Made by a program: the position numbers and the translations under genes
Shown: positions 24,901 through 34,519 of the stretch, piece by piece
How positions within the stretch are numbered: position 1 is the first letter of the stretch
Layout of the letters: every line of letters begins with the position of its first letter
Assembly (NCBI RefSeq): GCF_028776105.2
Contig: NZ_CP145606.1
Span: 1,922,001 to 1,986,000, forward strand
Length of the DNA stretch: 64,000 bases
Direction: 5' to 3'
DNA from: Neisseria leonii
Lineage (GTDB): Bacteria > Pseudomonadota > Gammaproteobacteria > Burkholderiales > Neisseriaceae
The notes under the pieces: generated by a model
The model's input: the letters and a program-made list of their open reading frames with translations, nothing else
Databases searched by the model: none
Told to the model about the DNA's origin: nothing

Positions 24901-27900
24901 CTGCCGATGCGGGGATTTCCCGCTTCACATCGGTTACCAGAGTAACCCGCCCGGCCAGACGGCCTAAGGCTTCGTCCAGCTTGGCCTGATATGCCCCCTT
25001 GTCCTGTGCGCGGTTTTGCGGTATATTTTTTTCTGTATTGGAAACAGCTCCCACATCTTGACGCGTAAGTGTAGGCTTGGTGTGCGTAGCATTATCGGTA
25101 TCGACGCTGCCTGCCGGTTCTGCACCTGTTTCATACAGCTCAAAGGCCGTAACCATCCATGCGTTACTGCCTTTGTTTTTTACCAGCCCTGCGCGGTAGC
25201 CGTCATAATCAATCTGCACACTTACTGATTTTCCGTCATGCCGCTCCCATCGGTTAACTACTGTACCTCTCGCAATAGCTTCTACAATATTGTCCGTCAG
25301 CATACGCACCGTTTCGCCGTAAGACATTCCGTCTTTGCGTTGGCGCGCTTCCAGAATATGCGACAGGCCTTTGCCTACCGGCTCGCCCTTTTTGTTCAGC
25401 GGACGGGTCGTGCCGTCATCACCCCAGACAAAATCCACCCAGCCCAAATCCTGACGGAACATCGCCCGCTTCACATCGGCTTTCTCCGTCAGCGCACGGT
25501 TCATCGCCTCACGCCCGCGCCGGATATTCGCCTCAACCGACTTCATCGCGCTTTGGCTGAACAGGCCGTCTGATTCCGCCCCTGCTTCCGTTACGCCTGC
25601 CGGTTCATCTTCCGCAACGCCGCCTCCATCGCCCGCGCCATCTCGGGATTGTTCTGCAGGTTGTAAATCAGCCGCAGCAGTGCCGCCTGATTGCGTTCCG
25701 TACTGTTCAAAGCCTCCTGTTGCTGCCGTATCGCTGCGTTGCGCTTCTCTTCCTGTGTCTGCCTGCCCATCTATCACTCCTTTCAGTAACTGTTCCCGTG
25801 CCGGTATCTCTGCCCCGCCGAACATATCCGCTTCGTTCGGATTGCCCAAGGCGCGTACCGCTTCGTAGTAGTTTTGAATCAGTTCGCGGATTTTCTTCGC
25901 GCTTCTGCTGTTCTCTTCCATAAACTGCAGCAGCATTTCGACAACGGGGCTTTGCCGCTCCCGCTCCAAGTCCTGCTGTGCCAGAAAGTCGGATACACTG
26001 CCGCCGTTGCGTCGGATTTGTTCCAGCAGGTCGGCCGCCGCCATCAAATCGGTCGCGATGTCCCTGTCATAGATGCTGCCGTATGCCATACCGTCGGACG
26101 GGGCAGCATCGTTGCGTGCCTGTGCGATGGTGTTGGCCGACTGGACAAGGGCGCGGTTGATGTTCCTCCTGCCGCCGTCGGCGGTTTCCACTGCGCGGGC
26201 AAGGGTGGGGCTGTCGCCGTATGCGCCGTACAGCAGCGCGTTTTCAATCCGCTGCAAACCCTGCTGCGAAATATACCCGTCTGCCGTCTGAACGGCATTG
26301 CGCTGATTCTGCGGCAGATTGCCGACAAAATGCGCTACGGCCTTGCGGCTGGCGGCCTGATTCAGCGTGCCGTCGTCGTTAAAGGCGAACAGCTCCACCG
26401 GCGGCAGCCGCTCAAAGTCGGCCTTGGCCTGCTCCAACGCACTCATCGCCATACTGCCGCCCTCGTTTGAGGCTATGGCGGCCTGTTTGATGTCCACGTC
26501 GTTGACCAGGCGGCGCACCAATACGGGCGTATCAAACTGCGCCACCGCTTCCGGGGCAATGCCGAAACGCGCCGCATCGGCAGTCAGGTCGCGGCGGTAA
26601 TTTTCTGCCGTTCCCTGTCCGTAGGCCTGTTTGACGGCGGCTATGCGCCCGTTGCCGCCAATCACGGTTTTACCGTCGTTGGCCAATGTGGGCGCGCCGC
26701 TGTCCATTTCGGGCGCATCGTTCAGACGGCGGTAATTCAGATTGCGCGCAATCTCGTCAATCTGCACCTGCCCCGCCTGACGGTTGCGGTCGCGGTATTG
26801 GTTGTCGGCTTTGCTGACGGCGGCCGCCATATCGGAAGCCTCGCGCAACTCCCATACCACAGGTTCGGTTCTGCCGCCTACAATGACATCATGCGCATTG
26901 CCCCGTACAATCCGCCCCGTATCGGTCGTGGCAGCCGCCGCCCGTTCGCGGGCAGTATCCGCAGGGCGGCCTGCGGGCGAATCAACGGGAGCGGTGTTCC
27001 GGCGCACGACTTCCGCTTCGGGCAGCACTTCCGCCCCGCTCACAGGCAGTTTCGACTCTGCGGCCGACAACGATTCCGATAACAGACGGTCGGCTGCATC
27101 GGCGCGGGCATTTTGCCCGCTTCCCGTATCCCGTGCTTCATTGTTGTGCCGTCCCAGATAAGCGGCCAGACCACCTGTGCCTACACCGGCCACCGCACCC
27201 TGCACACCGGATAGCAGCGCATCTTCAAAATAACCCTTATCCGGATTAACCGACTGCACCATCGAATTGGACAACACCGTCTGCGCGGCTTCGTCCGTCC
27301 CCTCCGACAGCATTTCCGCACCGATACGGCCGAGCGAACCCTTGGCAGCCTTACCCACCGCGCCCAGACCGAAACGCTCAAGGATTGCGCCGCTTGCCCC
27401 GCTCAATGCCAATTCGGGCAGATGCTCCGCGATATTGGTACCGACAATATTTTTCGCCGCCGCCTCACTCATACCCTGCTGCCGCAGCAAACGGTACTGC
27501 TCATTATTGCGCATCAAATCCGCATCGGCTTGCGCCAAGGTTTCTTCGTACAGAGTGCCGCGCGCCCCGCCGATACCCTGCGCGGCACCCACACCCATTG
27601 CCAGCGGAACAGCCGCCGCCAGAGATGCCCCGCCGGTAAACGGGGCGGCAGCAAGGCCGCCTGCAATAATAGCCGCCCCGGGAGCAACAGAAGCTCCCAG
27701 CTGCACGCCTTGCCGTACCGGATTGCGGGCAAAATTTCCCAGCCATGCGGAAACCTTGCCAAACTCCCCGTCCGCTTCGGCCATACGCTTATCGGCCTGA
27801 TAATCGTCAAACCGCTGCTGCTCCGACAACTTGGCCAAATGAGCCGCCGCCGATTTGCGGTTATTGACCGCCCTCTCCGAAGACGGGTCATACAAATCCA

Positions 27901-28201
27901 TAAACGGCTGCTGCATCTGGTCAATACCCGCCAATGCAATATTCCCCCAGTCGGACAGGGTTTCCCCCACCGTCCTGTTCGGGCGTTCCACCTTTACCGT
28001 TTCACGGGCAATATCCGCTGCGGCCTTACCGTACATCTGCTCCAGCTTCGGCAGCGCATCATCTAAAACCTTCTGCCTGCCGACCGCGTCCATACCCGCC
28101 GTAAACTGCCCGAACTCATCACCGAACTGACGGGCAATGCTCTCAGGCGTCCGAAAATTATTAACCCATTGTGCTGCCTGTTCGCGGCTGATTTTTGCCA
28201 T
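21851..28201 (-). CDS. Giant phage-derived polyvalent protein, 3' truncated
   Basis: About 2,116 residues from the ATG at 28201 (GGAG 5 nt upstream). In order I see: a helical N-terminus; a Gly/Ala-rich hydrophobic stretch (~170-225); a ParB/DdrB-like domain (~460-560, [11 protein letters not shown]); a barnase/EndoU-like toxin-type fold (~870-1000, [11 protein letters not shown]); a zincin site HELGH (~1137); an unassigned domain (~1300-1420); and two related LPD3-like domains (~1550-1640, ~1765-1860). Recurrent linkers of the form MRFS or LFSQS separate domains. This is the architecture of polyvalent proteins of phages and conjugative elements that are injected with DNA. Real homology ends at about 22082, where a palindromic repeat begins; the last ~77 residues are read-through of the repeat, a DUS pair and antisense dxs. 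Confidence 0.75.
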   Translation of the reverse strand: MAKISREQAAQWVNNFRTPESIARQFGDEFGQFTAGMDAVGRQKVLDDALPKLEQMYGKAAADIARETVKVERPNRTVGETLSDWGNIALAGIDQMQQPFMDLYDPSSERAVNNRKSAAAHLAKLSEQQRFDDYQADKRMAEADGEFGKVSAWLGNFARNPVRQGVQLGASVAPGAAIIAGGLAAAPFTGGASLAAAVPLAMGVGAAQGIGGARGTLYEETLAQADADLMRNNEQYRLLRQQGMSEAAAKNIVGTNIAEHLPELALSGASGAILERFGLGAVGKAAKGSLGRIGAEMLSEGTDEAAQTVLSNSMVQSVNPDKGYFEDALLSGVQGAVAGVGTGGLAAYLGRHNNEARDTGSGQNARADAADRLLSESLSAAESKLPVSGAEVLPEAEVVRRNTAPVDSPAGRPADTARERAAAATTDTGRIVRGNAHDVIVGGRTEPVVWELREASDMAAAVSKADNQYRDRNRQAGQVQIDEIARNLNYRRLNDAPEMDSGAPTLANDGKTVIGGNGRIAAVKQAYGQGTAENYRRDLTADAARFGIAPEAVAQFDTPVLVRRLVNDVDIKQAAIASNEGGSMAMSALEQAKADFERLPPVELFAFNDDGTLNQAASRKAVAHFVGNLPQNQRNAVQTADGYISQQGLQRIENALLYGAYGDSPTLARAVETADGGRRNINRALVQSANTIAQARNDAAPSDGMAYGSIYDRDIATDLMAAADLLEQIRRNGGSVSDFLAQQDLERERQSPVVEMLLQFMEENSRSAKKIRELIQNYYEAVRALGNPNEADMFGGAEIPAREQLLKGVIDGQADTGREAQRSDTAATGGFEQYGTQSGGTAAADLQPAEQSRDGAGDGGGVAEDEPAGVTEAGAESDGLFSQSAMKSVEANIRRGREAMNRALTEKADVKRAMFRQDLGWVDFVWGDDGTTRPLNKKGEPVGKGLSHILEARQRKDGMSYGETVRMLTDNIVEAIARGTVVNRWERHDGKSVSVQIDYDGYRAGLVKNKGSNAWMVTAFELYETGAEPAGSVDTDNATHTKPTLTRQDVGAVSNTEKNIPQNRAQDKGAYQAKLDEALGRLAGRVTLVTDVKREIPASAERILSNRYDGAFDAAAGRVYLFAENLAPERAAFVAWHELGHRGFARGEFRDYRAELRRLDKHSIIAQLADSIQAQRPDGDPAKNRRDIALEEAAVELYAAKRTGEWEALEARYGVMMPQMLRRRTDSILQNVWEKLRAFVSRVFGRDTGDAQLVSLLDDLHRDVSADTAAETRDTDGLSDDALMSIYSDDADKVERALKKMAAAYPGELTVYRDSSRASDSEYIELSDNDKGLYLKIRVSDHALPAHHRPFYDMFDVFPRKGREKNARGKDAKYYTDGSWVEAVAFAGEMFGLKVPKYVQNILDKDSGMEKAAPKSKAPSKPVVRDTKAMKEIKESIRRYREMLSWQTGDSEAEVSNRNYLSRLIAEKEAEYQVLYDERAAKSGIAKDKAQDGMRFSQAPADAGFARKAAFLQGEPVYRITERTAPRENKALRQWAVNLFNQAGGKAVNPEIGEVRLTAKSVKDSLAHGINPNKAMAFEAVPTVIEKGVVVAETEHDRLTSYFISAPVEIDGKDDIVTVLVRKDMNTQRMYLHSVITKDNLLNTALTGLDGDSAADTGVSEPRGKLNSGDVASILRRYLNYKPGAVDADNPDMRFSLSEGADSALLRPKAESFEKLRAAEPVRISGREIEADADLRRYKRNALEYGKRLRGTYVNRDTGREINLSLSGLKEVLQHDYKNIGQLQSVAAIPQIIEKGIYIDRALNEDTAVNPDVESYEYYVAGLDIGGTDYTVRATVAVGDNGERYYDHKLTNIEKGNLLSTAGITNPSFESKSPLKIDDKRLLQILQEEAGDSPDILFSQSMQTPEEVRAFAETGEWQLPDSVLADMFRSFQMEKAAAGRLKDRVVSMKDKVIEAVEDAQIQLKRWADDLPYFAADEQERQMLEQSYRRGASMRDAENERFDRLYLQPFNRSLAAMKKKNPKHSLMELKKLVGYWMSAQSVGRIPESGTTARIPTVRPSETRFTCFQTALTAAFELCSGHTAVNPPVRPAIRQSAAATPPRSNPNHPAIWPDRHVR
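21993..22034. terminator. Inverted DUS pair terminator after dxs
   Basis: A 14-bp stem formed by aaggccgtctgaaa and tttcagacggcctt with a 14-nt loop, placed 40 nt beyond the dxs stop. Confidence 0.88.
22056..22081. repeat. Palindromic repeat arm at the left edge of the prophage scrap
   Basis: The arm tgccggattcgggaatccgg followed by cctac is one palindromic unit of the dispersed family; a degraded trace of a second unit (gggattcggg) precedes it. Phage-type coding sequence begins immediately to its right. Confidence 0.75.
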
Positions 28202-28212
28202 ACACACTCCAT

Positions 28213-28241
28213 AAAAAAAGCCGCCCGATATTCAGGCGGCA
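28213..28241 (-). terminator. Rho-independent terminator upstream of the polyvalent gene
   Basis: On the minus strand gccgcctgaatatcgggcgg and a seven-T run form a strong terminator. It ends the small upstream gene remnant, 12 nt before the polyvalent gene's start; that gene must therefore have depended on read-through or a promoter I cannot see. Confidence 0.8.
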
Positions 28242-28289
28242 TAAAAACACCGATACACCAGACCGGCGGCATCAGAGAGCCTCCGGCGG

Positions 28290-28449
28290 TTAATGCGCCG
28301 TATCCGGACAGGCGCAGCCGGTGGCGGGCGCACTGTCCGAACGGTTGGCCAGATAGCCGGATACATTCCCCTCACAGTCGGCCACTTCCACCGTCCGGCC
28401 TTTCCCCGCCGTCGGATAAACATACCCGTATACCTTGCCGCCGCAGTTA
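28290..28449 (-). pseudogene. 3' remnant of a small phage gene
   Basis: The last ~52 codons (TNCGGKVYGYVYPT to GCACPDTAH stop) are in a clean frame that is cut on its 5' side by a palindromic repeat at 28450. It is rich in Cys and Gly. I do not recognise a named family; a small phage accessory protein is likely from its position and orientation relative to the polyvalent gene. Confidence 0.5.
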
Positions 28450-28527
28450 GTAGGCCGGATACTCCGTATCCGACACACCACGCTGCGACCGGCTCTGCAT
28501 TTTGTCGGATTCGAGAATCCGGCCCAC
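28450..28527. repeat. Palindromic repeat element at the right edge of the prophage scrap (78 bp)
   Basis: Two arms: gtaggccggatactccgtat continuing ccgaca, and the inverted tgtcggattcgagaatccgg continuing cccac. The layout equals that of the copy at 15537-15628, with a shorter spacer (about 28 nt). Confidence 0.8.
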
Positions 28528-28578
28528 ACGGTACTGTTTGGTAAACGGCGTCAGGCAGTCGGTTTGATGGACAATATG

Positions 28579-28622
28579 AAGGCCGTCTGAAAACGCATAT
28601 GCACGTTTTCAGACGGCCTTTT
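28579..28622. terminator. Bidirectional DUS-pair terminator after gapB
   Basis: A near-perfect 17-bp inverted DUS pair (aaggccgtctgaaaacg with its reverse copy) around a gcatatgc-like loop, followed by T-runs on both strands. Confidence 0.9.
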
Positions 28623-28650
28623 ATAGTCGGTGATGCGCCGTCGGGCGGTT

Positions 28651-29679
28651 TTATCGGAACGGGGTAACGTCCATTTTGAACATGGCGCGGGCGGTGTTGA
28701 GCATCTGGCAGCTGAACCCCCATTCGTTGTCATACCATGAGAAGACTTTCACCATATTGCCGGCGGTTACTTTGGTCAGCGTGGCATCGAAGTTGCTGGC
28801 CTGGCTGGTGTGGTTGAAATCCATGGACACCAAAGGCAGGCTGTTGTAGCCCAGAATGCCTTTGAGCCCGCCTTCGGCGGCGGTTTTCAGCAGCTGGTTG
28901 ACTTCTTCCACCGTGGTGTCGCGCGCGGCTTCGAAGCTCAAATCGACCAGTGAAACATTGACGGTCGGTACACGGATGGCCAGGCCGTCGAGTTTGCCGT
29001 TCAATTCGGGCAGGACGATGCCCACGGCTTTGGCCGCACCGGTTTTGGTGGGAATCATATTGACCACGCCGGAGCGGGCGCGGCGCAAATCTTTGTGGCG
29101 CACGTCGGTAACGGTTTGGTCGTTGGTCAATGCGTGAATGGTGGTCATCGAACCTTTGACGATGCCCAAGCCTTCGTGCAGAACTTTGGCCAGCGGTGCC
29201 AGACAGTTGGTGGTGCAGGAAGCGTTGGAGATGACGGTCATGTCATCGTTGATAATGTGGTGGTTGACACCGTAAACAATGGTGGCATCGACATCCGATT
29301 CGCCGGGCGCGGAAATCAGCACTTTTTTCGCACCGGCTTCCAAGTGGGCCTGAGCTTTGGATTTGCTCGTAAATGCACCGGTGCATTCCATGACCAAATC
29401 GACTTCGAGGTCGCGCCACGGCAGCTCGGCCGGGTTGCGGGTGGAAAAAAAGGGGATTTTTTTGCCGTTGATAATCAAATGGTTGGCATCGTGTTCAACA
29501 TCGGCGGCAAAGCGGCCGTGAATGGTGTCGAATTTGGTCAGGTGGGCATTGGTTTCCAGGCTGCCGCTGGCATTGACGGCCACGATTTCCAGCTGGTTTT
29601 CGAGGCGGTAGTCATAAATGGCGCGCAATACTTGGCGGCCGATGCGGCCGTAGCCGTTGATGGCAATTTTGATGCCCAT
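28651..29679 (-). CDS. gapB: Glyceraldehyde-3-phosphate dehydrogenase, GapB-like
   Basis: A 342-residue GAPDH with [12 protein letters not shown] (catalytic Cys) and the HALTNDQ region. Where NAD-specific GAPDHs have Asp about 30 residues in, this protein has VNASGS followed by [16 protein letters not shown], which closely resembles the GapB group that prefers NADP and works in gluconeogenesis. That fits Neisseria physiology, where glycolysis through phosphofructokinase is absent, and it fits growth on benzoate or glutamate-yielding substrates. Cofactor preference is inferred. CAAAGGAA lies before the ATG. It is monocistronic, ended by a DUS-pair terminator. Confidence 0.88.
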   Translation of the reverse strand: MGIKIAINGYGRIGRQVLRAIYDYRLENQLEIVAVNASGSLETNAHLTKFDTIHGRFAADVEHDANHLIINGKKIPFFSTRNPAELPWRDLEVDLVMECTGAFTSKSKAQAHLEAGAKKVLISAPGESDVDATIVYGVNHHIINDDMTVISNASCTTNCLAPLAKVLHEGLGIVKGSMTTIHALTNDQTVTDVRHKDLRRARSGVVNMIPTKTGAAKAVGIVLPELNGKLDGLAIRVPTVNVSLVDLSFEAARDTTVEEVNQLLKTAAEGGLKGILGYNSLPLVSMDFNHTSQASNFDATLTKVTAGNMVKVFSWYDNEWGFSCQMLNTARAMFKMDVTPFR

Positions 29680-29784
29680 GAGAACAGTTCCTTTGTGTTG
29701 GCAGGTGGGAAAAATCTGCGCGGATTATAGCAAATTGTAGTCTGATGTAGTCAAGTTGGTGTGTCTGCCTCAACCAGAAAAAGT

Positions 29785-29952
29785 GCCCGCCAGGCGGGCA
29801 CGGGCACAACGGTTAGCTCCGCAGAAACCCGCTGTGCCCGTTTTCAGACGGCCTGAGCGGGAGTTCTGCGGAGCTAAAATGGGCAAGGTGAATTTCTGAT
29901 TCGCAAAAACGGCACACCATGCTGTTTCTGCGGAACCAAAACGGGCACAGCG
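29785..29952. repeat. Intergenic nest of inverted repeats with a DUS in the loop
   Basis: Arms ttagctccgcagaa (29813-29826) and ttctgcggagctaa (29864-29877), with an inner cccgct/agcggg pair, would make a 20-bp hairpin whose loop carries a reverse DUS. A second arm set, gctgtgcccgtttt (29831-29844) and aaaacgggcacagc (29938-29951), competes with the first. A further gtgcccgc/gcgggcac hairpin lies at 29783-29800. The rest of the 29680-30137 stretch has no gene that I can support. Confidence 0.7.
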
Positions 29953-30137
29953 GATGAAGGCGTAAAAACGGGAAAAGCGGCTTTCTGTAAATTACAAACC
30001 GGAGCATTCGGCGGCATGACAGCGGATGCCAGCAGAGCAGGCGCTTGGCAGCCGAAGCTGCGGGCAGAACGGAGATTCTGCCGTTGTAGCGGGCGGTGCG
30101 GCAGTCGGTGGTGTCCGAAAAAAACGGAGCAGCCGCG

Positions 30138-30821
30138 TCAGGGGGTAAAAAACGTCCAGCCGCCCGCAGGCAGATGGTCGGCCTGCCAACCGCCGAAATC
30201 GAGCCGGTGCAGCTGTTCGACACGGTTGCCTGCTGCGGCGACCATGCGTTTGACCTGGTGGTAACGGCCTTCGGTGATGGTCAGTATCAGGGTGTGTCTG
30301 TCGGCCAATTCGGCGGCCGCAGCAGCGACGGTTTCGTTGTCGTCGTGCAGCAGGACACCTGCGCACAGCGTGTCGCACAGGCTGCTGCCGGCCGGGTGCT
30401 TCAGGGTGGCGCGGTAGCGTTTGGCGACTTTGTGTTTGGGCGAAGTCAGGCGGTGGTTGAACTGTCCGTCGTTGGTCATCAGCAGGACACCGGTGGTGTC
30501 GGCATCGAGGCGGCCGACGGCCTGCATATCGATGTTGCGCATATGGTCGGGAAACAGGCTGAATACGCTGGGGTAGTCGCGCGGCTTGTGGGAAGTTTCG
30601 TAACCGGCGGGTTTGTTGAGCAGAATGTAGAAATACGGCTGGGGGACGACGGTAAACGCTTCGCCGTCGATCCGCAGTTCGTGTACGCTGTCGGGTGCGA
30701 TTTCGGCGCGGGCGTGGCCGACCGTTTGGCCGTTGATGGAGACAAGGCCCCGGTCTATCAGCCATTGGCAGGTTTTTCGGCTGCCCAGCCCTTGGGCTTG
30801 CAGGTATTTGATGAGTTGCAT
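30138..30821 (-). CDS. rsuA: RsuA-family rRNA pseudouridine synthase
   Basis: A 227-residue enzyme with an N-terminal S4 RNA-binding domain (MQLIKYLQAQGLGSRKTCQWLIDRG) and the catalytic GRLDADTTGVLLMTNDG at about residue 100, whose first Asp is the nucleophile. The EGRYHQVKRM motif closes the family fingerprint. RsuA makes pseudouridine 516 in 16S rRNA; assignment to RsuA rather than the paralogue RluE rests on overall length and is inferred. Confidence 0.85.
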   Translation of the reverse strand: MQLIKYLQAQGLGSRKTCQWLIDRGLVSINGQTVGHARAEIAPDSVHELRIDGEAFTVVPQPYFYILLNKPAGYETSHKPRDYPSVFSLFPDHMRNIDMQAVGRLDADTTGVLLMTNDGQFNHRLTSPKHKVAKRYRATLKHPAGSSLCDTLCAGVLLHDDNETVAAAAAELADRHTLILTITEGRYHQVKRMVAAAGNRVEQLHRLDFGGWQADHLPAGGWTFFTP

Positions 30822-30850
30822 GGCGGTTTGAGACGGTTGTCGGATAGAAA

Positions 30851-30892
30851 ACAGGCCATCTGAAATGCGGTTTGCCTGTTTCAGACGGCCTG
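30851..30892. terminator. Inverted DUS pair after potI
   Basis: A variant forward DUS (caggccatctgaaa) pairs with a regular reverse copy (tttcagacggcctg) 8 nt before the potI stop, on the boundary between potI and the rsuA gene. Confidence 0.75.
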
Positions 30893-30900
30893 TGGTGTGT

Positions 30901-31785
30901 TTAGTGTGCCTGTTCCAATGTTAGTTTTTCCTGACGTTCGGCTTCGGCGGTTTCGCGTTCGCGGCGGGTAATCTGGCGCATCATGTACCAGTTGCCCGCA
31001 ATAACGAGCGTGCCGACCACAGCGATAAAGATGGTGGCCAGTACGTTCATCTGTGGATCCAGCCCCAGCTTGATTTTCGAGAAGATGACCTGCGGCAGGG
31101 TGGAGGAACCCGGGCCGGACAGGAAAGAGGTAATCACCAAATCGTCAAGCGAGAGCGTGATGCCCAACAGGAAACCCGATGCAATCGCCGGTGCCACCAG
31201 CGGCAGGGTGATGACAAAGAAGATTTTCAGCGGCCGCGCGCCCAAATCCATGGCGGCTTCTTCCAGCGACTGATCCAGCTCGGCGAGGCGGGCGCGGATA
31301 ATCACGGTGATGTAGGCCATGCACAGCGTGGTGTGGCCGAGGAAAATCGTGAAGAAACCGCGGTTGAGCCAGTCGCTGCTGCCCAAAATGCCCTGCATCA
31401 GGGATTGGACTTGGATAATCAGCAGCAGCATGGACAGGCCGGTAATCACGTCGGGCATCACCATCGGGGCGGATACCATACCGGCAAACAGCGTGCTGCC
31501 GCGGAAGCGTTTGATGCGCGCCAGGGCATAACCCGCCAGTGTGCCGAGAATGACGGCGGCAAACGACGAAACCACGGCGATGCGCAGCGAGAGCCACGCC
31601 GCTTCGAGGATTTGGTCGTTTTCCAGCAGTTTGGCGTACCAATGGGTCGAGAAACCGCCCCACACCGTTACCAGTTTGGATTCGTTAAACGAATAAATCA
31701 CCAGCACAATCAGCGGCAGATAGAGAAAGGCCAGGCCCAAAAACAGCATCAATTTGAGAAACCAGGACATTTTCTGTTTAGCCAT
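30901..31785 (-). CDS. potI: PotI, putrescine ABC transporter permease
   Basis: A 294-residue inner-membrane permease with six predicted helices. The coupling loop EAAMDLGARPLKIFFVITLPLVAPAI is the EAA motif that docks on the ATPase. It matches the PotI/PotC group. It overlaps potH by 8 nt. The binding protein PotF is not adjacent in this window. Confidence 0.9.
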   Translation of the reverse strand: MAKQKMSWFLKLMLFLGLAFLYLPLIVLVIYSFNESKLVTVWGGFSTHWYAKLLENDQILEAAWLSLRIAVVSSFAAVILGTLAGYALARIKRFRGSTLFAGMVSAPMVMPDVITGLSMLLLIIQVQSLMQGILGSSDWLNRGFFTIFLGHTTLCMAYITVIIRARLAELDQSLEEAAMDLGARPLKIFFVITLPLVAPAIASGFLLGITLSLDDLVITSFLSGPGSSTLPQVIFSKIKLGLDPQMNVLATIFIAVVGTLVIAGNWYMMRQITRRERETAEAERQEKLTLEQAH

Positions 31786-32746
31786 GTCTGCCTCCTTCCA
31801 TTTCGCGGTTTTCGAGACGGTGGAACAATGCGATCGGCAGCACCAGCAGCAATACCATCACCACGGCAAGTGCCGAGGCCAGCGGCCAGTTGTTTTGGTC
31901 GAAAAACGCCATCCACAGGGTTTTGCCGATCATCAGGTTGTCGGGGCCGCCCACCAGATCGGGAATCACAAATTCGCCCACGGCGGGAATGAAAACCAGC
32001 ATCGATCCGGCAATGATGCCGGTTTTCGACAGGGGCAGCGTGATGGTGAAAAAGGCTTTGACCGGCCCCGCCCCCAAGTCGGATGCGGCTTCGAGCAGGC
32101 GGTCGTCCAGCTTAATCAGCTGGGTGTAGAGCGGCAGAATCATAAACGGCAGGTAGGCGTACACCATCACCAGATTGAGCGAGAAACTGTTGTAAAACAG
32201 ATCCAGCGGTTCGCTGATGATGCCGTATTTCATCAACAGGTTGTTGATGATGCCGGTTTGGCTGAGCAGCCCCATCCAGGCGTAAACGCGCAGCAGGAAC
32301 GAGGTCCAGAACGGCAGCATGATGGCCAGCAGCAGGCCGTTGCGGTATTCGGGTTTGGCGCGCGAAATGGCGTAGGCCATCGGGTAGCCCAAGAGCAGGC
32401 AGATCAGGGTGGTACTGAACGCGGTTTTGATCGACGACCAGTACGTGCGCAGGTAAATGCTGCTGTCGCCGCTGCCGCCCAGCCCCAGCATCTGGCCGAG
32501 GGTATTCCAGAAATTGTAGAAAATTTCTTTGTAATTCTGCGTTACCATATGCAGGGTCTGCCGGCCGGTCTGCGGGTCGGTAACGAACAGGTCGGTGTAT
32601 GGCGGAATACGGATTTCCTGCTCGGCGAAGCTGATTTTCAGCACGATGAAAAACGGTACCAGAAACAGCAGCAGCAGCCAGATGTAGGGGATACCGATAA
32701 CCAGCCTGCGTCCCGGGCGCAGGCGGCGTTTGGCGTTGATGGACAT
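31778..32746 (-). CDS. potH: PotH, putrescine ABC transporter permease
   Basis: A 322-residue permease with an N-terminal arginine-rich segment, six helices and the EAASDLGAGPVKAFFTITLPLSKTGI EAA loop. The start ATG is immediately preceded by a sequence in which the Shine-Dalgarno (aaggagg) runs straight into a DUS (aggccgtctgaa), so the uptake sequence occupies the space between ribosome site and start codon. It follows the potG stop by 15 nt. Confidence 0.92.
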   Translation of the reverse strand: MSINAKRRLRPGRRLVIGIPYIWLLLLFLVPFFIVLKISFAEQEIRIPPYTDLFVTDPQTGRQTLHMVTQNYKEIFYNFWNTLGQMLGLGGSGDSSIYLRTYWSSIKTAFSTTLICLLLGYPMAYAISRAKPEYRNGLLLAIMLPFWTSFLLRVYAWMGLLSQTGIINNLLMKYGIISEPLDLFYNSFSLNLVMVYAYLPFMILPLYTQLIKLDDRLLEAASDLGAGPVKAFFTITLPLSKTGIIAGSMLVFIPAVGEFVIPDLVGGPDNLMIGKTLWMAFFDQNNWPLASALAVVMVLLLVLPIALFHRLENREMEGGRHG

Positions 32747-32747
32747 T

Positions 32748-32763
32748 TTCAGACGGCCTCCTT
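32748..32763 (-). promoter_or_regulatory. Ribosome binding site of potH merged with a DUS
   Basis: On the minus strand the potG TAA is followed by aggaggccgtctgaaa and then the potH ATG. The SD aaggagg shares its last bases with the DUS. Confidence 0.8.
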
Positions 32764-33880
32764 AGCGTGTGAGCGGGGTCGGCTGGTTTTCCGGCCAGTC
32801 CAGATACACTTCTTCGTCCCAGGTCGGCGGCGTGAGGTTGCGCACATACCAATAAGGTGCCGGCACCTGGCTCTTGATGATGCGGCCGTTTTCCATCTGC
32901 ACGTGGTAAATGGCAAAACTACCCAGATAGGCGATTTCCTTCACAATGCCCCGTGCCCAGTTGTGGGTTTCGCGGTGGGCGGGTTTTTCTTTGTGCAGGT
33001 CGATGTCTTCGGGGCGGATACTCACCCAAATCGTTTGGCCGACACCGCCGTCGAAACGCTGGTCGGTATAGACTTTGGCGGGCAGCTCGGGACAGTCGAT
33101 GAGTGCGTGGCCGTCGTCTTTGTGTACGACGGTTCCCTCGAAAATATTGGTTTCGCCGATAAATTCGGCGGTAAAGCGGCTGTTGGGGAAATCATACACA
33201 TCGCTGGGCGACCCGACCTGTTTGAGCTGGCCGTCGGACATAATCGCCACGCGGTCGGCCATGGTCATCGCCTCTTCCTGATCGTGGGTCACCATCATGC
33301 AGGTAACGCCTACATTTTCCAGCGTGTTCACCAATTCCAGCTGTGTCTGCTGGCGCAGCTTTTTATCCAGCGCGCCCAAAGGTTCGTCCAACAGCAGCAG
33401 CTTGGGGCGTTTGGCCAGCGAGCGCGCCAGAGCCACACGCTGCTGCTGGCCGCCGGAGAGCTGGTGCGGCTTGCGTTTGGCAAATTTCACCATCTGCACC
33501 AGCCGCAGCATTTCCTCCACGCGCGCGCTGATTTCGCCGGCGGGGATTTTGTCCTGTTTGAGGCCGAAAGCGATATTTTGTTCCACCGTCATGTGCGGGA
33601 ACAGCGCATAACTCTGGAACATCATATTAATCGGGCGGTCGTACGGCAGCAGGCGGGTAATGTCCTGACCGTCGAGAATAATACTGCCCTCGCTGGGCGT
33701 TTCCATACCGGCGAGCATACGCAGCAGCGTGGATTTGCCGCTGCCCGAACTGCCCAGCAGGGCGAAAATTTCGTGGCGGTAGATATCGAGGTCGATGTGA
33801 TCGACAGCATAATTATCACCAAATTTTTTAACCAAGCCCTTGATTTGCAGATAGGGTTGGGCGGTAGATTCTGTGGTCAT
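32762..33880 (-). CDS. potG: PotG, polyamine ABC transporter ATPase
   Basis: A 372-residue ATPase. Walker [10 protein letters not shown] (~42), signature [16 protein letters not shown] (~140), Walker [13 protein letters not shown] and H-loop [10 protein letters not shown] are intact, and a C-terminal TOBE domain (about 285-365, WVSIRPEDI) follows. It powers uptake of putrescine (or spermidine) with PotHI. An upstream promoter is proposed at 34008-34037. Confidence 0.93.
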   Translation of the reverse strand: MTTESTAQPYLQIKGLVKKFGDNYAVDHIDLDIYRHEIFALLGSSGSGKSTLLRMLAGMETPSEGSIILDGQDITRLLPYDRPINMMFQSYALFPHMTVEQNIAFGLKQDKIPAGEISARVEEMLRLVQMVKFAKRKPHQLSGGQQQRVALARSLAKRPKLLLLDEPLGALDKKLRQQTQLELVNTLENVGVTCMMVTHDQEEAMTMADRVAIMSDGQLKQVGSPSDVYDFPNSRFTAEFIGETNIFEGTVVHKDDGHALIDCPELPAKVYTDQRFDGGVGQTIWVSIRPEDIDLHKEKPAHRETHNWARGIVKEIAYLGSFAIYHVQMENGRIIKSQVPAPYWYVRNLTPPTWDEEVYLDWPENQPTPLTR

Positions 33881-34007
33881 GACAGGCTCCAGAAAGTCGT
33901 TACCGGCTAAAACGGATCGGGGGTGAAAATAAAGCTGTTGGATTGACTGCGGCCACCGGCGGCGGGCAGGCGTTCGCCCAGCAGGAAATTTTTACTGAAA
34001 ACTATCA

Positions 34008-34037
34008 ATTATATACTTTATTTGAACTCGAAGGCAA
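34008..34037 (-). promoter_or_regulatory. Predicted promoter of potGHI
   Basis: On the minus strand ttgcct and a perfect tataat are 18 nt apart, giving a ~120-nt leader before potG. This is in an unusually AT-rich stretch (34000-34440). Confidence 0.5.
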
Positions 34038-34383
34038 CGTGGCGGATGTTATGTAAGCTAATGGACGTGGCGTAAAGTGGTGTTATGTGGAATTTTCTGA
34101 ATCTGGTGGGATGCGTTACAGAGTGTATTTAAGTTGTTAAAGGATATGGTTAAGGGATTTATTGTTCGATAAAACAAATTCTTGCGTATGAAAATAAGTA
34201 TTATTCAATTGGTGCGGGATGCGGAAAATATTTGGATACGGTGTATTCAGGGTAGGAATGCAGCCGATGACATGTCTTAACTTTTTGAACAGGTGTGGCG
34301 AAAGATTTTTGAATATTTTTTATTGAGGGAATGAAATGGTTACTAAAAAAGAAACGGGTTTCAGAACAATGTATGGTTAGAAT

Positions 34384-34412
34384 TTGACAAGTTTATTTCC
34401 AATAAGTTAATT
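34384..34412 (+). promoter_or_regulatory. Possible promoter of the ergothioneine-type operon
   Basis: A perfect -35 ttgaca (34384-34389) is followed after 17 nt by ttaatt, a weak -10. It lies about 110 nt before the hydantoinase start. A weak -10 would suit an activated promoter, but no regulator gene is adjacent. The rest of 33881-34519 holds no gene that I can see. Confidence 0.45.
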
Positions 34413-34519
34413 TGTTTTAAAATTTTTCGGTAAATTACCTTTTGGTGGGGACGTTTCCCTCAGTTGAAGGTAAGGAGCTTGGATGGTGCGGGATTTATGG
34501 TTCAGAAAGGGGGGGATAA

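Noticed and set aside
22056..28527. Insertion sequence or integrase associated with the prophage scrap
   Set aside because: No transposase or integrase frame and no clear direct target duplication; only repeats and the polyvalent gene are visible.
31754..33910. A 718-codon + strand frame over potGHI
   Set aside because: It is antisense to three clear ABC transporter genes; composition is shadow-like.
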